This document shows positions 35,148-47,215 of a stretch of 47,539 nucleotides of DNA, piece after piece. The position numbers and the translations under genes were made by a program. Origin of the DNA: Exophiala sp. HKRS030 (taxonomy: Eukaryota > Ascomycota > Eurotiomycetes > Chaetothyriales > Herpotrichiellaceae); NCBI GenBank assembly GCA_023897205.1, contig JAHWDD010000015.1, positions 1 through 47,539 of the forward strand. Direction: 5' to 3'. How positions within the stretch are numbered: position 1 is the stretch's first letter; each line of letters opens with the position of its first letter. A model generated the notes under the pieces. That model was not told where the DNA came from and searched no databases. It saw only the letters and a program-made list of their open reading frames with translations.

Positions 35148-35190
35148 CCCTAACCTAGCCCGACCCTAACCTAACCTATATTAAGGCCTA
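35148..35190 (-). repeat. Right terminal inverted repeat of the hAT element
   Basis: Reverse complement begins TAGGCCTTAATATAGG and carries the TTAGGTTAGGGT motif also found at the left end. Compared with the left copy it shows G-to-A and C-to-T changes. Confidence 0.72.
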
Positions 35191-38190
35191 ATCTATATTA
35201 TAAGCGTCTTAGCGTATAGTTACGTAACCTCGAGTCTAATATAAATTATATTACCTATATTTGGCTAATAATATATATTAAAAGCTAGATTTAACGGGCC
35301 CCGGTACTCTAGAGACGGGGACTTGTATAGTAACCGGTAGGAGACTTAGTAGTCTTCCTTACGATAAAGTTATAAGGGCGAAAGTTTAGTTACGGATAGG
35401 GGCTAAAAGGGTTAGAGAGGCGTTCGGGGGCTTAAGTTCTACGTCCTAAGGTATTCTATAATATAGTAGGATATAAAGAGGTATTAATTAAGTCGCCTAT
35501 CGAAGTAATTTATAAGATCTAGTAAGGGTATTCCCTATAAGCCTTAACTTCGTTCGCTATAGGTAGCCAGAACCGGGTAACTATACCGTAGACTAGGACT
35601 AATAAGACTAACTTTTAGAGGCACTAGGGCCTAAATATATAAAAATTAACTAGGGTTTAAACTCCTAATAGTCTACTTAAGATTAAGGAACCTAATTAAT
35701 AAGTATCGAGGCGTAACGCCGTAATACTTAATTTTCCTATACCCTCCTTATCTTCTAGCCCGAACTAGCTAATTCCGCTATAAAAGTATAAGTAGGTAGT
35801 CTCGGCGATTAAAGTATAATTCCACGTATACCTAACTCCGGCGTCCTCTAGTCGATATAAAAAGTTCTTTTAGTTAGACCGTCCTAACTAGCTAAATATC
35901 GCCGTAATTTACTTATCTCTACTATTCGAATTTAGTTTCTAAATATATCGGAGACCTAATATAGCTAAAGTTCTAGCTATAGCCTCTTTTAACCTATATT
36001 CTAGCGAGAAGCTATAGACCGAAGACGTTAGACGCTTCTATCTAGATAATATTTATTAGGGCGATAAGTAGACGAATAGTAGCGTAGAATATTTAGTAAT
36101 ATACTTCTATAGTTATTACCGGTTAAACGTCGGAAGTTAGAATATAACTAATTATATTCGATACTAATCGACCTCGACTAAGGGAACGTAATCGGAAAAG
36201 GATCTAACCCGCGGAGGAACCCGTACTCTTCCCGCGCTAACTAGAGCGTATAACTAGAGATTTAAGAGTCTAAATATATAAAATATCTAAAATCTACCTA
36301 ATATAATCCGTTATAAAACGTATAATAAGTTCTATTTATATAACCGACTAGCGGTTATAGAGCTAATTCTATTAGTAAATAAGGTCTTTACGTTAAGTTA
36401 TCCTCCTAAATAGAATATTACGAGAGTAATCGCTCCGTAGTACCGATCCTTAACGGTAATATAGATAAGAATAGAATGTAGCTTAAGATAAACGTCGCTA
36501 TTTAGCGAGGTATAAAAGTTAGTTTAGTTACGCGATTAACCCGTAGCGCTAGTTATATATCTTTAAACGCGCTTAGGATCTTTTACGTCTAGGTCGACTT
36601 CTAGTAATTACTACTAGGTAGCTCTTTTCGCCGGCCCTTCTCTTCTCTAGGTAGCTCGACCGTAAATAGTAGATTAATAGACTTATTAGAGTAATTATAG
36701 TTATAAATATAATAGTATATCTTTATAATTATTACCTATAAAGGTTTCTTTAATATCGCCTATACTCTTTTCTAGGTACTATATACTAGTCGTAAATAGA
36801 CCCTAGGTACTAGTTCTTCTTCCGGAGTAATAGGATAATCTCTCTAGTAAGCCGGAGATCGAAGTTTACGGTAAAGAGTATATTTATACTTGAATACGGG
36901 TAGCTTAGAATATCTCTTTAGATTAGGTATTAATCTTAGATCTTTAAGCTCGGCGGGTTATTAATTTATATAATAAGATTAGGTCCTAGAAGATATCTTA
37001 CTAATAGAACTATTTTCTATTCTAGCCCTTAATATTCTTACTATAACTATAATATCTATCGTATATTTACTTACGTAGTTTCTAGAAGAGAGACGATTCT
37101 ACCTAAATCCTAAGGAGAAATAGATTACGAGAAATATTAGTCGCTCCGGAAGGATCTTTTTAGGAGCCTAAAATATTATCTAGATTAGTAGTAGATCGAA
37201 ATTAGACCTTAAAGAGCTATATTTAGGGGCCTTTTTAAGTCGCTTCGTTTATTTACTCCCTTTTCTTTACTAGTAATTTAAGGATCTAGATTAAGCTCTT
37301 CTTTTAATACTACTTCTAATCTCTTAAAAGAATTTTATTCTATATACTTTTTAATACTAATAATCTCGTATTTAAATTTCGGCGTTTATAATAGCGTACT
37401 ATTACTATAGTAATTAGCTTACTCTCTATATCGAATAGGATAATATTATCCTACTCGTTTTAAATTAGCTTTAAATAATTATTAACGAAATTCCTAGTCC
37501 TAACCTTTAATAGCCTAGCCTATTAGTTTTTATTAGCTATACCGCTAAATTATTAGCTCTTTAATTACTTAGTCTAGGTATAAATAGCCGAAAGTTAGTA
37601 AGAAGACGGAAACGTAGCGGCGAAGTATATCTCTATCTAGGAAATCCTAATATATTTTAGGACGTCTCGATATTACTTATAGACGGTAACCTTTTATACC
37701 GGAACTTAAAAAGAAAGTCTACGACCTAATACTATAATATAAGACGGTTAATACTCCCTCGTATTCGAAGAAATATCTAAGATCTAGGTTTAGAAGATAC
37801 CGCTAACCTTCTCTACTCCCGTCTCTTAAGTACTTTTATCGATATCTTTTACTTCTTTTCTACTAATATCGGTAGATTTAGTCCCGTTATATATTAACTT
37901 ATATTATAGCTCGAGAATAGTAAGAAGATAATACTATCGAAGATAATATATTTACGGGTAGTTATAGTAGTAGAATCTATAGATCCTAGTACTAAAAGTA
38001 ATAGAGATATTAAGGAGCTCCTTCTAGAAGTACTAAGAAAAGAGATAACTAAAGATTCCTTAGAAATATTATTAGCTCTCGAAGTAGTAACTATACTTTA
38101 CGGAGGGTACTACTACTAGCGCCTAGAGGAATACTTAATCTTAGGGCTTAATTAAGGCCGAAGGCGGAGAGTCGAAGTAAGGACGCTTTT
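35191..38190. other. RIP-mutated region upstream of the patatin remnant, unresolved
   Basis: Three kilobases with CpG kept and CpA/TpG nearly gone. Short readable pieces occur on the + strand (for example YNKFYLYNRLAVIELI near 36330). I could not assign a protein family with confidence. It may contain the 5' part of the long patatin-type gene that ends near 40185, or other decayed repeats. Confidence 0.4.
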
Positions 38191-40185
38191 CTCTACGAGA
38201 TACTTAGCCGCCTTCTTTAAATATACGACTAACTATTTTACTAGAATAATAAGAGAGCCGTTTAATTTTATAAAAGCGTTACGTTTATTAAATCCTATTA
38301 TATAGAACTTAGATACATACTTATCTAACTTCCTAAAGTATATTAAATCGCCTAAAGAGCTAATAGACTTCGCGGTACTAATAATTATGTCGAGTTTTCT
38401 ATTAGATTACTACTCTCTAGGTATATATAGTAAGTTAGAGCTTCTCTCTATATATAGTAAAGCTAATCTAATAGCCCTATAGTCTTTAACTTTAAGAATA
38501 TATTCTAAACTCTATATAAAGATATATACTATTAAGTAGGTAGGAGCGATATACTTATATATAATAGCTTAATAAACTTACTTCTTTTATCTAGCTTTAT
38601 TCGAGCTATCTCGAAATAATTCTAAAAATATTTTAAGGATTTCGTATACGGCGCTAGTATACTATCTATAATAGTCTATTATAATAATCTTAAGAGGTTT
38701 AAGCTCCGCTAGAGGCGATTATAAAGCGATAAACTCTATCTCTTATACTTATTTCGTATACCGGAGAATAACTTACCTTATAGCTATATAGTTTACGAAA
38801 ACTACTTACGAGTCTTTAGATATTCGAATAAGAATAATCGGTAGGCGTTTAATATTTACCGCTATTTCCTCTATAATATAGTACTTTGAAATATAACGAT
38901 AAAAGTAACGCCTAATACCGCCGGGGTTAATATATTAACTATTAACGGGGGCGGTATTAGGGGAGTTATACTACTTTCGTTTTTATAAATTTTATAGGAT
39001 AGGATAGGCCTACTAATCCTAGTTTAGAATAATTTCGAGATTATATTCGAGACTAGTTCCGGTAGGTAGATACGATTCGTTAAACGGGCTATCGCTAACG
39101 CTAACTAGGTAGGCTTATTATCCTCGTATTATTTATTAGCGGGTAGATAATAGATAATTATACGAATCTTTTTAAATCTTTTACGAAAAGGGTATTTAAA
39201 TCGCGCTAGCTCTCTTATATACCCGTTATTTCTTATATTCCGGTCCTATCGTATATTCTCGAGTTTCTTATATTATATTTAGCCGATAGTCTATACCTAG
39301 CTTATAATTTAGAAGATACGCTAAAGGAAGTTTTCGGTAGTAATAAGGGTATTCTAGATTACTCGTATATAACCGTAATCGGCGCGAAAGTAGGAATACT
39401 AGTAACTATAGTTATAGAAATAGACCCTTACCTCTTTACTAATTATTACGGGGTAGGATCGAGGCCGTAGGACTATAATATTTTAAGACCTAAACTAGTA
39501 ATATAAGAGTAATCTCTAACGAATAAGTAGGATATTATATTATTCGGTTATAGGATAGGCGGAGAAGGATTTACTTATAGGAGATATAAGTATCGATCTA
39601 CTATTTCCTTTCGTTATAGTTTATTAGAGCTTAAAGAGATAACTAAAATTATATATAAGAGTAATAAGCGGATCTATAGCGCCGTAGTATATTTCCTTCC
39701 TCTTCTTTTAAGGTTCTTAGAAGCTTATAGAGTTATAAGATACTTTCTAGTAAAGCGTATTCCTAGGGTAGGAACCTTTTAAGACGGAGCCCTATAGAGG
39801 AATAATCTCGTTAACCTTCCCTTATAAGAAATACCTATAGTATAGCTATTTATCTAAAAGCCGAATATAGTCGTCTCGCTTAGTACCGGGTCCTTAGGAC
39901 TATACGTATTAGCGTCGTACTCTAATAAACTACGTATAATCTAGAGAGAAGAATTTCTACCGCGCTCGTATAGAGTATTTATAGAATTAATTAATAGTAA
40001 AAAAATTACCTAAGTATTTAAGAATAGAAGACGAAATAAGTTAAATAAGCGATACTTTCGGTTTAACGTTAAACTAGATTAAGAAGTCGAATTAGACAAT
40101 ATAGATAGAATATATAAGCTAGTAATAAAAGCTCGGGAATAGTTCTACCGGTTAGAGAATATCGATATTATTACGTATTACCTTA
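38191..40185 (+). pseudogene. Patatin-like phospholipase gene, RIP-destroyed 3' part
   Basis: A + strand remnant. From 38195 an N-terminal helical region reads YLAAFFKYTTNYFTRI, REPFNFIKALRLLNP and NFLKYIKSPKELIDF. In another frame from ~38920 follows NTAGVNILTINGGGIRGV, the patatin oxyanion-hole block with Asp of DGGGxR changed to Asn. Next is ETSSG at 39049, the GxSxG nucleophile elbow with its first Gly changed to Glu. After a further frame change, from ~39330: FTNYYGVGSRP, RVGTF-DGAL (catalytic Asp motif at 39783), RNNLVNLPL and VVSLSTGSLG, as in patatin C-termini. Frame changes may be introns or indels. The active enzyme would cleave lipid acyl esters; this copy cannot. Element C begins five bases after the last readable part, so it may have inserted into the gene. 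Confidence 0.78.
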
Positions 40186-40190
40186 TTACT

Positions 40191-40627
40191 TATTACGGGT
40201 CGACCATATAGTGACCGATACGAAGGATCTCATTTAACTAATTAACCACATCAGCTAAGGGAGGAAGGTAGCCCGACGACTTAGTATAGATACTAGGGCA
40301 CTAGACGAGGCTAAGACACGTGATAAGGCTCTAGTAATATATCGATAGGGTAATATATCGATATACCCAGTATATCGATATACCGGTATATTAATATATC
40401 GAGCCGAGATATATAGTATTTACTACTATATAGCGGTAATTACTCCTCGTCGAGGAATAATCCGTAGTTAACTTAGTTTATTATCCTACCCCTACGTTTT
40501 AGGATTAAGGATAGTTCGCTATTAGCACCTCGTTTATACTATATACTTCTTAAGACTACTCTATAATACTACCCTCTTCTAAGGAGAACCTTAGCGACTT
40601 ATAACCTTACGGAAGCGAATTATAATA
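40191..40627 (+). repeat. 5' LTR of element C (437 bp)
   Basis: Begins TATTACGGGTCGACC (former TGTTAC) and ends ATAATA (former GTAACA). It is repeated from 47216 and, in reverse, at 1-432. The last ~155 bases are shared with the LTRs of element B; the first ~280 are not. It retains some CpA and TpG (for example ACCACATCAGC), so it is less mutated than the 3' copy. Confidence 0.9.
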
Positions 40628-40645
40628 CTTTAACTACTATCCTTA
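40628..40645 (+). other. Putative primer-binding region of element C
   Basis: The sequence just after the LTR, CTTTAACTACTATCC, is the same in element B. I do not recognise a tRNA 3' end complement in it. Its complement shares GTAGTTAA with the LTR near 40449, at the point where the B and C LTRs become alike. This would fit self-priming as in Tf1-type chromoviruses, but the match is only 7-8 bases. Confidence 0.35.
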
Positions 40646-40739
40646 ACGGAGTATCGATACGATATCTTCCTCTAAGTAACTAGTACGATTACTATTACCT
40701 ACCGGATTAATTCGATCCTATACGCTAACTACTATTACG

Positions 40740-41660
40740 GAATAACCTATAATTCGTTAGGTAGTAGACTATAGTAAAGATATACCTAAAATCGAACCCT
40801 ACTATAGGGATAGAGTAAAGCTAGGTATATTTATAGTATAACTAATTACTATATTTAGGTTAGACCTAACTCGCTATTAAATATACGTAGATAAAGTACT
40901 ACTTATAGAAATTAATATAAGGGGCTTAGCTTTTTACTAGTTTAAACCTATTATAATAGACTACCTTACGTACGCCGAAGAAGAGCGTAACCTAGAAATA
41001 CGGGAAATCTTCGATAACTTCTCGGTATTTATAGAAAGGATTAAGTAGATCTTCGGAACCCTAGAAGAGGAGTAATCGGCGGCTTAGCGGATTTATTAAA
41101 TTAAATAAACTTAATCCGCGGCCTAATATTATATACTATTTAAGAGATTATAGAATAAGCTCGACTAGAACGATAATACTTACGCTATAGCCTACTATAT
41201 AGGGCTAAAAGAATTAATTAAGCGAGAACTAGGACCTAATAGATTAATAATATATAAAGAATTAATCGATAAATCTATTAAAATTAATAACTAGTTATAC
41301 GAGAGGTAATTAGAAAGTAAAGGATATTAGGAAAAGACGATAGGTAGATTCTTTAAGAAATTTAACTACTAGTAAGCCTATAGTAATCCTATAGACCTTA
41401 ATAATATAGAATATAGTAAACCCTTTAAGAGTAAATAACGTAACTTTAATAGTAAGGGACTATCTAATTATAAGAAGGAACAAAGGAAGAAGAAAGACCT
41501 ATACTATAAATATAGAAATTCCGGATACCGAGCTCGAGAATATAGCGTAGAGGCTTAAGGACTATACGTAATAGAATAAATAGCGGGTATTAAAGGAAAA
41601 AAGGCCGATACTTTAATAAAAAAAGAACTCTCTAGCCCTTAGGATAATAGGAAAGCTAGC
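40740..41660 (+). pseudogene. Element C gag with CCHC zinc knuckle, RIP-destroyed
   Basis: The + strand frame reads DKVLLIEINIRGLAFY, IIIDYLTYAEEERNLEIREI and FIERIK-IFGTLEEE, the capsid-like gag region. KELIDKSIKIDN follows, then a knuckle remnant LYYKYRNSGYRAREYS at about 41500-41550 (Cys now Tyr). Stops are TAG or TAA for Gln or Trp. The product would be the structural polyprotein of virus-like particles. Confidence 0.82.
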
Positions 41661-44600
41661 TAAGGAGAGAAAGTATAGAAGGAGTTAGGAAAGACTTAAA
41701 GTAACTAGAAGAACGCTTATAACCCTATACTATAAGGGATAACGAAAGAAGAATATACTTACGGACTACTTTTATAAATCGCGTACTACGACGACGACTA
41801 CCGTATATACTATAGTAAAAAGAATAGCTCGGGATAGTTCCCGTAGTAACCGAGAAAGTAGCGAAATAAGAAATAAGGCTAAAAGGAAAAGGTATAGGCC
41901 CTAGATTTAGACTCGGAATCTAGTATAGAATACGCGCTTAATAATATCCTAGTTATAGAAGTAAAAGAGGCACCGTATATAAATAAATACTAGGTAGTAT
42001 ACTATATAGGAGATACGATAATAATATTAATAAAATATTAGGTCGAGATCCCGGGAGCGGAACTAGGAAAAGGGGAATATATAAGTAACTATACGCTATT
42101 TAACCCCTATAGGGAAGAATAGAGAAGAACTAGAATAGTCGCCCTAGTACGGTACTAAAAATACGAGAACCTACCGCTATATACGCATAATATAGAAGGG
42201 GAGAATAGTATAGAGGTACTATTCTCGAGAAAGAACTATATAGTTAGGAAAGCGAAAAATACCTATATAAGAATTACGATACGTTTCTAGAAATAAACCT
42301 ACTATAATAATCTATTCTTCTACCTAAGAATATATTACGAGTATAACCTATAGTAATAGTACTATTAAAAGGAGGAATAGAAGATAACCCTTTAAAGGTA
42401 CTACGACTACCCGAATAAGTAAACCCTATATACGTACTTAGCGGAGAGAGGCCGAATAGAGATACCTATTATAGAAGGAGACTCTATAGATAAGGACGGA
42501 ATCGAAGTATATTACCGTATATATAAAGAGACTAACGACGTATTATATATTTAGACTTACTTCTATAAGGAAGATACGGATAGTAAGGAAACGTATTTTA
42601 ACCTAACTATCGACTTACGGCGAAACTATACCTACCGAACGATTAGACTCGATAAGTATAAGAAAGGTACCTACGAAGATAGGGGCCTAGAGTATACATA
42701 TAATATAATTAGATAAAGGACCTACTATCTAGAAATAATTAGCGACGAACCGCCTATAGAGGAGGAATTCGTTAGGGCTTTAGACTTTAATAACGACGAC
42801 GGTAAATAGGAAAAGGTCTAAGACCTTATATTAATAAAATAGCGAGAGCTAATACCCTACGACGAGTAGGTAGAAATAACCGAGGATAAGGAAGACTCGG
42901 AAGAAGAGATTAAGTTCGCTATCGACGAGATATCGCGAACTATAATCTCTATACGAACCTATTACTAGGATTATAAACTCTACGTAAGAGATAATTACCT
43001 AGGGACGTAATACTTATACTTTATATTTAATTCTAGAGTAGAACGAAAGATAATCGAAATATTAGTTAGAATACTATTCTATAAGGATAATAGTTACGAC
43101 TACGTAGATTATATTTACTCGTATAAAGGACCTCTAAATAATTTTCCTATCGAAATACCGAATCTAATTACCCTTATAGTCTTTAGAAAGACTAACCTAA
43201 CGACGAGAAATATACTAAAAAACGACTAGGAGTAGCCCTTATTAGGTAGAGGCCTACTTAACGAAAGAAAAGAGTACGAAATAGCCTATTAGTAATAGAT
43301 ACGACGTAACTAAGATCGCTAGTCTTTAAGACTATTATCGGCAGTAAGAAGACTAATACTATAATAGACTTAGGAGCTAATTAGAACTATATATTAATAT
43401 ATATAGCGGAATAATTTAGAGAATACTAATAGAATAAGAAAGATCTATACTAACTTAATATAGCTAACGGGAAATTGATAAAATATAATAATAGATAAAT
43501 ACGAAGAGAGATACGATAAATACCTATAGAAATAGAAAGATACTAGAAAGAGATTATACTAGATATCTCGCTAATTAAGTTTAACCTTATTCTAGGAATA
43601 AAGTAGTTAAGAGAGTATAACCCGATAATTAATTAGAAATAACGTAGTATTACCTTTCTAAGTTATAGTTATAGAAAAGAGGGTAGAGAGATAGAGTAGA
43701 CGTACGGGGTTTAGGTTTACCCTTAGTATACTACTATTACCTATATAGAATAGACGATTCTACTAGAATATAAGGACTTTACTAATCTCTTTACGGAGAA
43801 AGAGAGTAAAGCGGCGTTACTAGAATATAAACTATAGAATTACAAGATTATACTTATACTAGGACTAGAGCTAAATTACTCGAGCTATCTACTTAGGTTC
43901 TTAAAAGTAAAGAAGAACTACTTACGGAATTATATATAAAAGTATCTAAAGAAGAGTTTTATTAGACTATCGAAATCTAATACCGCTTATAAAGTAGTAT
44001 TCGTAAAAAAGAAAAGTAGAGAGCTTCGAGTATATATTAACTTTAGACTATTAAACTCTAGGATAATTAAGAATTAATATCCTCTACTATATATCGATAA
44101 ACTATAGGATAAATTATTAGGTATAAGGTACTTTACGGTACTTAATATATAGAACGCCTACTATTAAGTACGAATAAAGCTAGGCTATAAGAAGTATACG
44201 GCCTTTAAGATACGATTCGAACTATTCGAGTATTTAGTTATACCTTTTAGATTAACTAATACTCTAGTAACCTTTTAGGAACTTATTAATAATATAATTC
44301 GAGAATATCTAGATAACTTTATAATAGCGTATCTTAACGATATACTAATATTCTCGAAGATATACGAGGAGTATATCTAGTATATACGTAAGATATTAGC
44401 GAAACTTAAAGAAAAGGAACTTCCTTTAAAACTTAGTAAGTACGAATTTTATTAATAACGAATTAAGTTCCTTAGATATATTATTTCTAGTAATAGAATT
44501 AAGGTAGATTCTAATAAGATAAAACTAATATAGGAGTAGCTAGAACTAACTACTATTATAGAGGTATAAGCCTTTATTAGACTTACGAATTATATTCATA

Positions 44601-46563
44601 AGTTTATTAAAGACTTCTCTAAGATAGTAGCGCTACTAACTAACCTTACGAAGAAAGAGAATTATAAAGGATAGCGAATAAGATTTATAGACGAGTATAG
44701 AGAGGCGTTCGAAAGACTTAAATTAGCTATAACGACTACGCTAGTACTCGTAATATATAACCCGGAACTATCCTCGGAAGTAGAGATAGATATATCGGAC
44801 GGCACTATCGGGGCTCGCCTTATATAGAAATACCCTAATAAGAGGATTCGGATAATAGTATACTATTCTAGAAAGATAACTCTACCGGAGTTAAACTATA
44901 ATATTTACGATAAGGAACTACTCGTAGTAGTCGAGGCACTTAGAGAATAGAGAGTATACCTCGAGAGTATAAAGTATTAGGTATAGGTATATATAGACTA
45001 TAAAAACCTTCTCTACTAGACGACGATAAAATAACTTAATAGGAGATAGGTACGGTAGGCTAAGATACTAGTACTATATGACTTTAAGATATACTATATA
45101 CGAGGAAAAGAGAATATAGTCGCGAATATACTAAGTCGAAGAACCGATTATATAAGAGATATATAACCTAAGCTAGTAGCGATACTAAGGGTAAATAACG
45201 ACAAGTCCTTATCTTATATTAAACTATAAGTATAATAACTTATAATAATAGACGTTAAGCTAACTTAAAAATAGAAATAAGAGGTTATTAGGATAAGGTA
45301 TAATAATAAAATAGCCGAATACCTAGAGATAGAAAAGACTATAGAGTTAGTTACGAGAGATTTTACCTAGAAAGGACTTAGGAAAGATATAATAGAGTAC
45401 GTTAGAAATTATAATATATACTATAAGATAAAATACGCGAGATATAAGCTATATAGACTACTATAAATACCTACGATACCGGAAGAAGTATAGTATATAA
45501 TAGCTTTAGACTTTATCGTTAAACTACTAAGATCTAAGGAACCGATAATAGGAATAGCCTACGATAGTATCCTAGTCGTTAACGATATTCTTACGAAATA
45601 CGCCTACTTTATACTATATAAAGAGGTATCGATAGTAGAGGATCTAGTATATACGCTATTTAAGAATATAATATTAACTTACGGAATACTAAAGGAAATA
45701 TATTTAGATTAAGATAAGTTATTTATATTATAGTTTTAGTAATCGCTAATAGATCTAATAGGTATATATTAAAAACTATTAATAGTATATTACCCGTAAT
45801 TAGATAAGTAGATAGAGAGAATAAATTAAATATTAGAATAATACCTTAAAGTATATATTAACTAGGAATAAAATAATTAGGTATAACTATTACTAGTAGC
45901 CTAGTTCGTATTTAATAATAGTACGGCTATTATAGGAGTATTACCGTTTTACGCGAACTATAGTATATACCTAAATATCGATAGATAAGAAAGAGAATTA
46001 AAACCTATAGCGGAAAAAGTAAAAATAATAATCGATAAGATTAAAGAACTATATAAAAGGTTATCGGAAAGAATTATAGAAATAGTAGAAATAATAATAA
46101 AAATAGCGAACAAGAAAAGGTTTAAGGGACTAAACTTTAAAGAGGGAAAGGTAGTATACCTACTTAGAAAAAATATAAAAATAAAGAGGTCTAGTAATAA
46201 ACTCAATTATACTAAACTAGGACTATATAAAATTAAGAAAAAGAAAGGACTAGTAATATTTAAACTAGAACTACTAAAAATAATAAGGATTTATAATATT
46301 TTCTATAAATTATTATTAGAAAAAGCCCCTAAGAATACTAGACTAGAACTAGTAGAAATTAACGAAGAAATATAAGAACCGAAATATAAGGTTAAGGACG
46401 TTTTAGACTACCGGACTATTGGCCGTAAAAGGTATTATCTAATTAAATAGTTAAAATACGATTATTCGGAAAATATATAGGAACTAGAGGAATACCTTAC
46501 CTATAAGATAATTCGGGAATACTATTTAAGGATATACCCTAATCTAGGAAATAGGGATTTATA
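41661..46563 (+). pseudogene. Element C pol (protease, RT, RNase H, integrase, chromodomain), RIP-destroyed
   Basis: Protease remnant TIIDLGAN at about 43360 (DSGA changed to DLGA). Reverse transcriptase at about 43900-44500 has ITLNDILIFS-type YLND near 44330 (second Asp kept, first now Asn). The RNase H start EIDISDGTIGARL is at about 44785. Integrase zinc-region remnant near 45355-45450; catalytic core at about 45510-45850 (SILVVNDILTKYAYF, FNNSTAIIGVLPFYANY). Chromodomain at about 46385-46540 (YKVKDVLDYRTIGRKRYY, ELEEYLTYKIIREYY) with Trp codons turned to TAG. The frame ends at TAA 46561-46563. Order and chromodomain place it among fungal chromoviruses. Confidence 0.88.
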
Positions 46564-46599
46564 ATACTATCGAAAATAAAGTCGGGCTCGGCGAGAGCT

Positions 46600-47090
46600 A
46601 GAGAGGAAGAAGGGTCGATAGAATTAAATACCCTAAGGGCTTATATCTCGCGCTATAATATACGGCGGGACTACTCTTCTAGCCGCTCTAAGTTATCGTT
46701 AAATTTAATATCGGCCTCTTCTTTATTAGCGAGCTTGGAATTAACTAGTACTATAGCGCGCTAGGCCTTTAGTAGGGTAGCGTAAGCTATAAGACGCTTC
46801 TTACGGAGACGACGAATCTCCTTCTATTTCCGCCTAGATTTTTCTTATAGCTCTTTCTTCTAGTCGGCGACTTTCCGGAACTCTTCTAGCGAGAAGGTTT
46901 CGTTATAAGACCGCTAATACCGTATATACTTAGTATATTTTATAGATTATTCCCTATCGTAATAATATACTACCCCATAATTTATATATTCGATATAGGC
47001 TACTATAGCTATATTTTTAGGACGAGAAATCGAGATTACGAGCTCGTCGCGACGTTCCTTTTAAGATTTAAGAGATTTAGAAGATTTTCG
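46600..47090 (-). pseudogene. Antisense ORF of element C: Cys-rich, coiled-coil protein remnant
   Basis: Opposite to pol, between the pol stop and the purine-rich tract. The - strand frame reads SRPKNIAIVAYIEYINYG, then SIKYTKYIRY (former CxxC-type spacing with Cys now Tyr). SYNETFSLEEFRKVAD follows, then a strongly charged coiled coil (EIRRLRKKRLIAYATLLKA, ANKEEADIKFNDNLERLEE). Internal stops are TAG or TAA for Gln. It has the same position, orientation and plan as the antisense ORF of element B at 4065-4560, though the sequences have diverged. Conservation of an open frame in two elements argues for a real gene. Function unknown. Confidence 0.62.
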
Positions 47091-47202
47091 ATACCTAGCG
47101 ATAATAGTAGATATAGTTAGCTATAAGTATAGGAAAGGAGGAGATAGAGGGTCGACCTATAGGGAGAGGCGACCTTAAGTACGTTAAGGGTAACGTCTAA
47201 CT

Positions 47203-47215
47203 AGGGAGGAGCGAG
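47203..47215 (+). other. Polypurine tract of element C
   Basis: GGGAGGAGCGAG lies directly before the 3' LTR start at 47216, the expected place for plus-strand priming. Confidence 0.65.

Larger units (their letters stand above)
28618..35190 (-). mobile_element. hAT-type DNA transposon, RIP-degraded, with TIRs
   Basis: The left end starts TAGGCCTTGACATAGG and the right end, reverse complemented, starts TAGGCCTTAATATAGG. The match continues for about 40 bases, with differences of the C-to-T and G-to-A kind. Inside, a - strand transposase remnant of hAT type is readable (about 29200-31900). The bases outside the ends (CAAAGAAA and ATCTATAT) do not form an 8-base duplication. At about 6.6 kb it is long for the family, so the 32-35 kb part may be cargo or another insertion. 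Its left end coincides with the sharp edge of the non-RIP island. Confidence 0.72.

Noticed and set aside
45958..46206. 82-codon open frame on the - strand, rich in Leu/Ile/Phe and membrane-like
   Set aside because: It lies exactly opposite the end of the element C integrase. The hydrophobic composition comes from reading the complement of Lys/Glu/Ile-rich RIP-mutated codons. Its ATG is a chance survivor.
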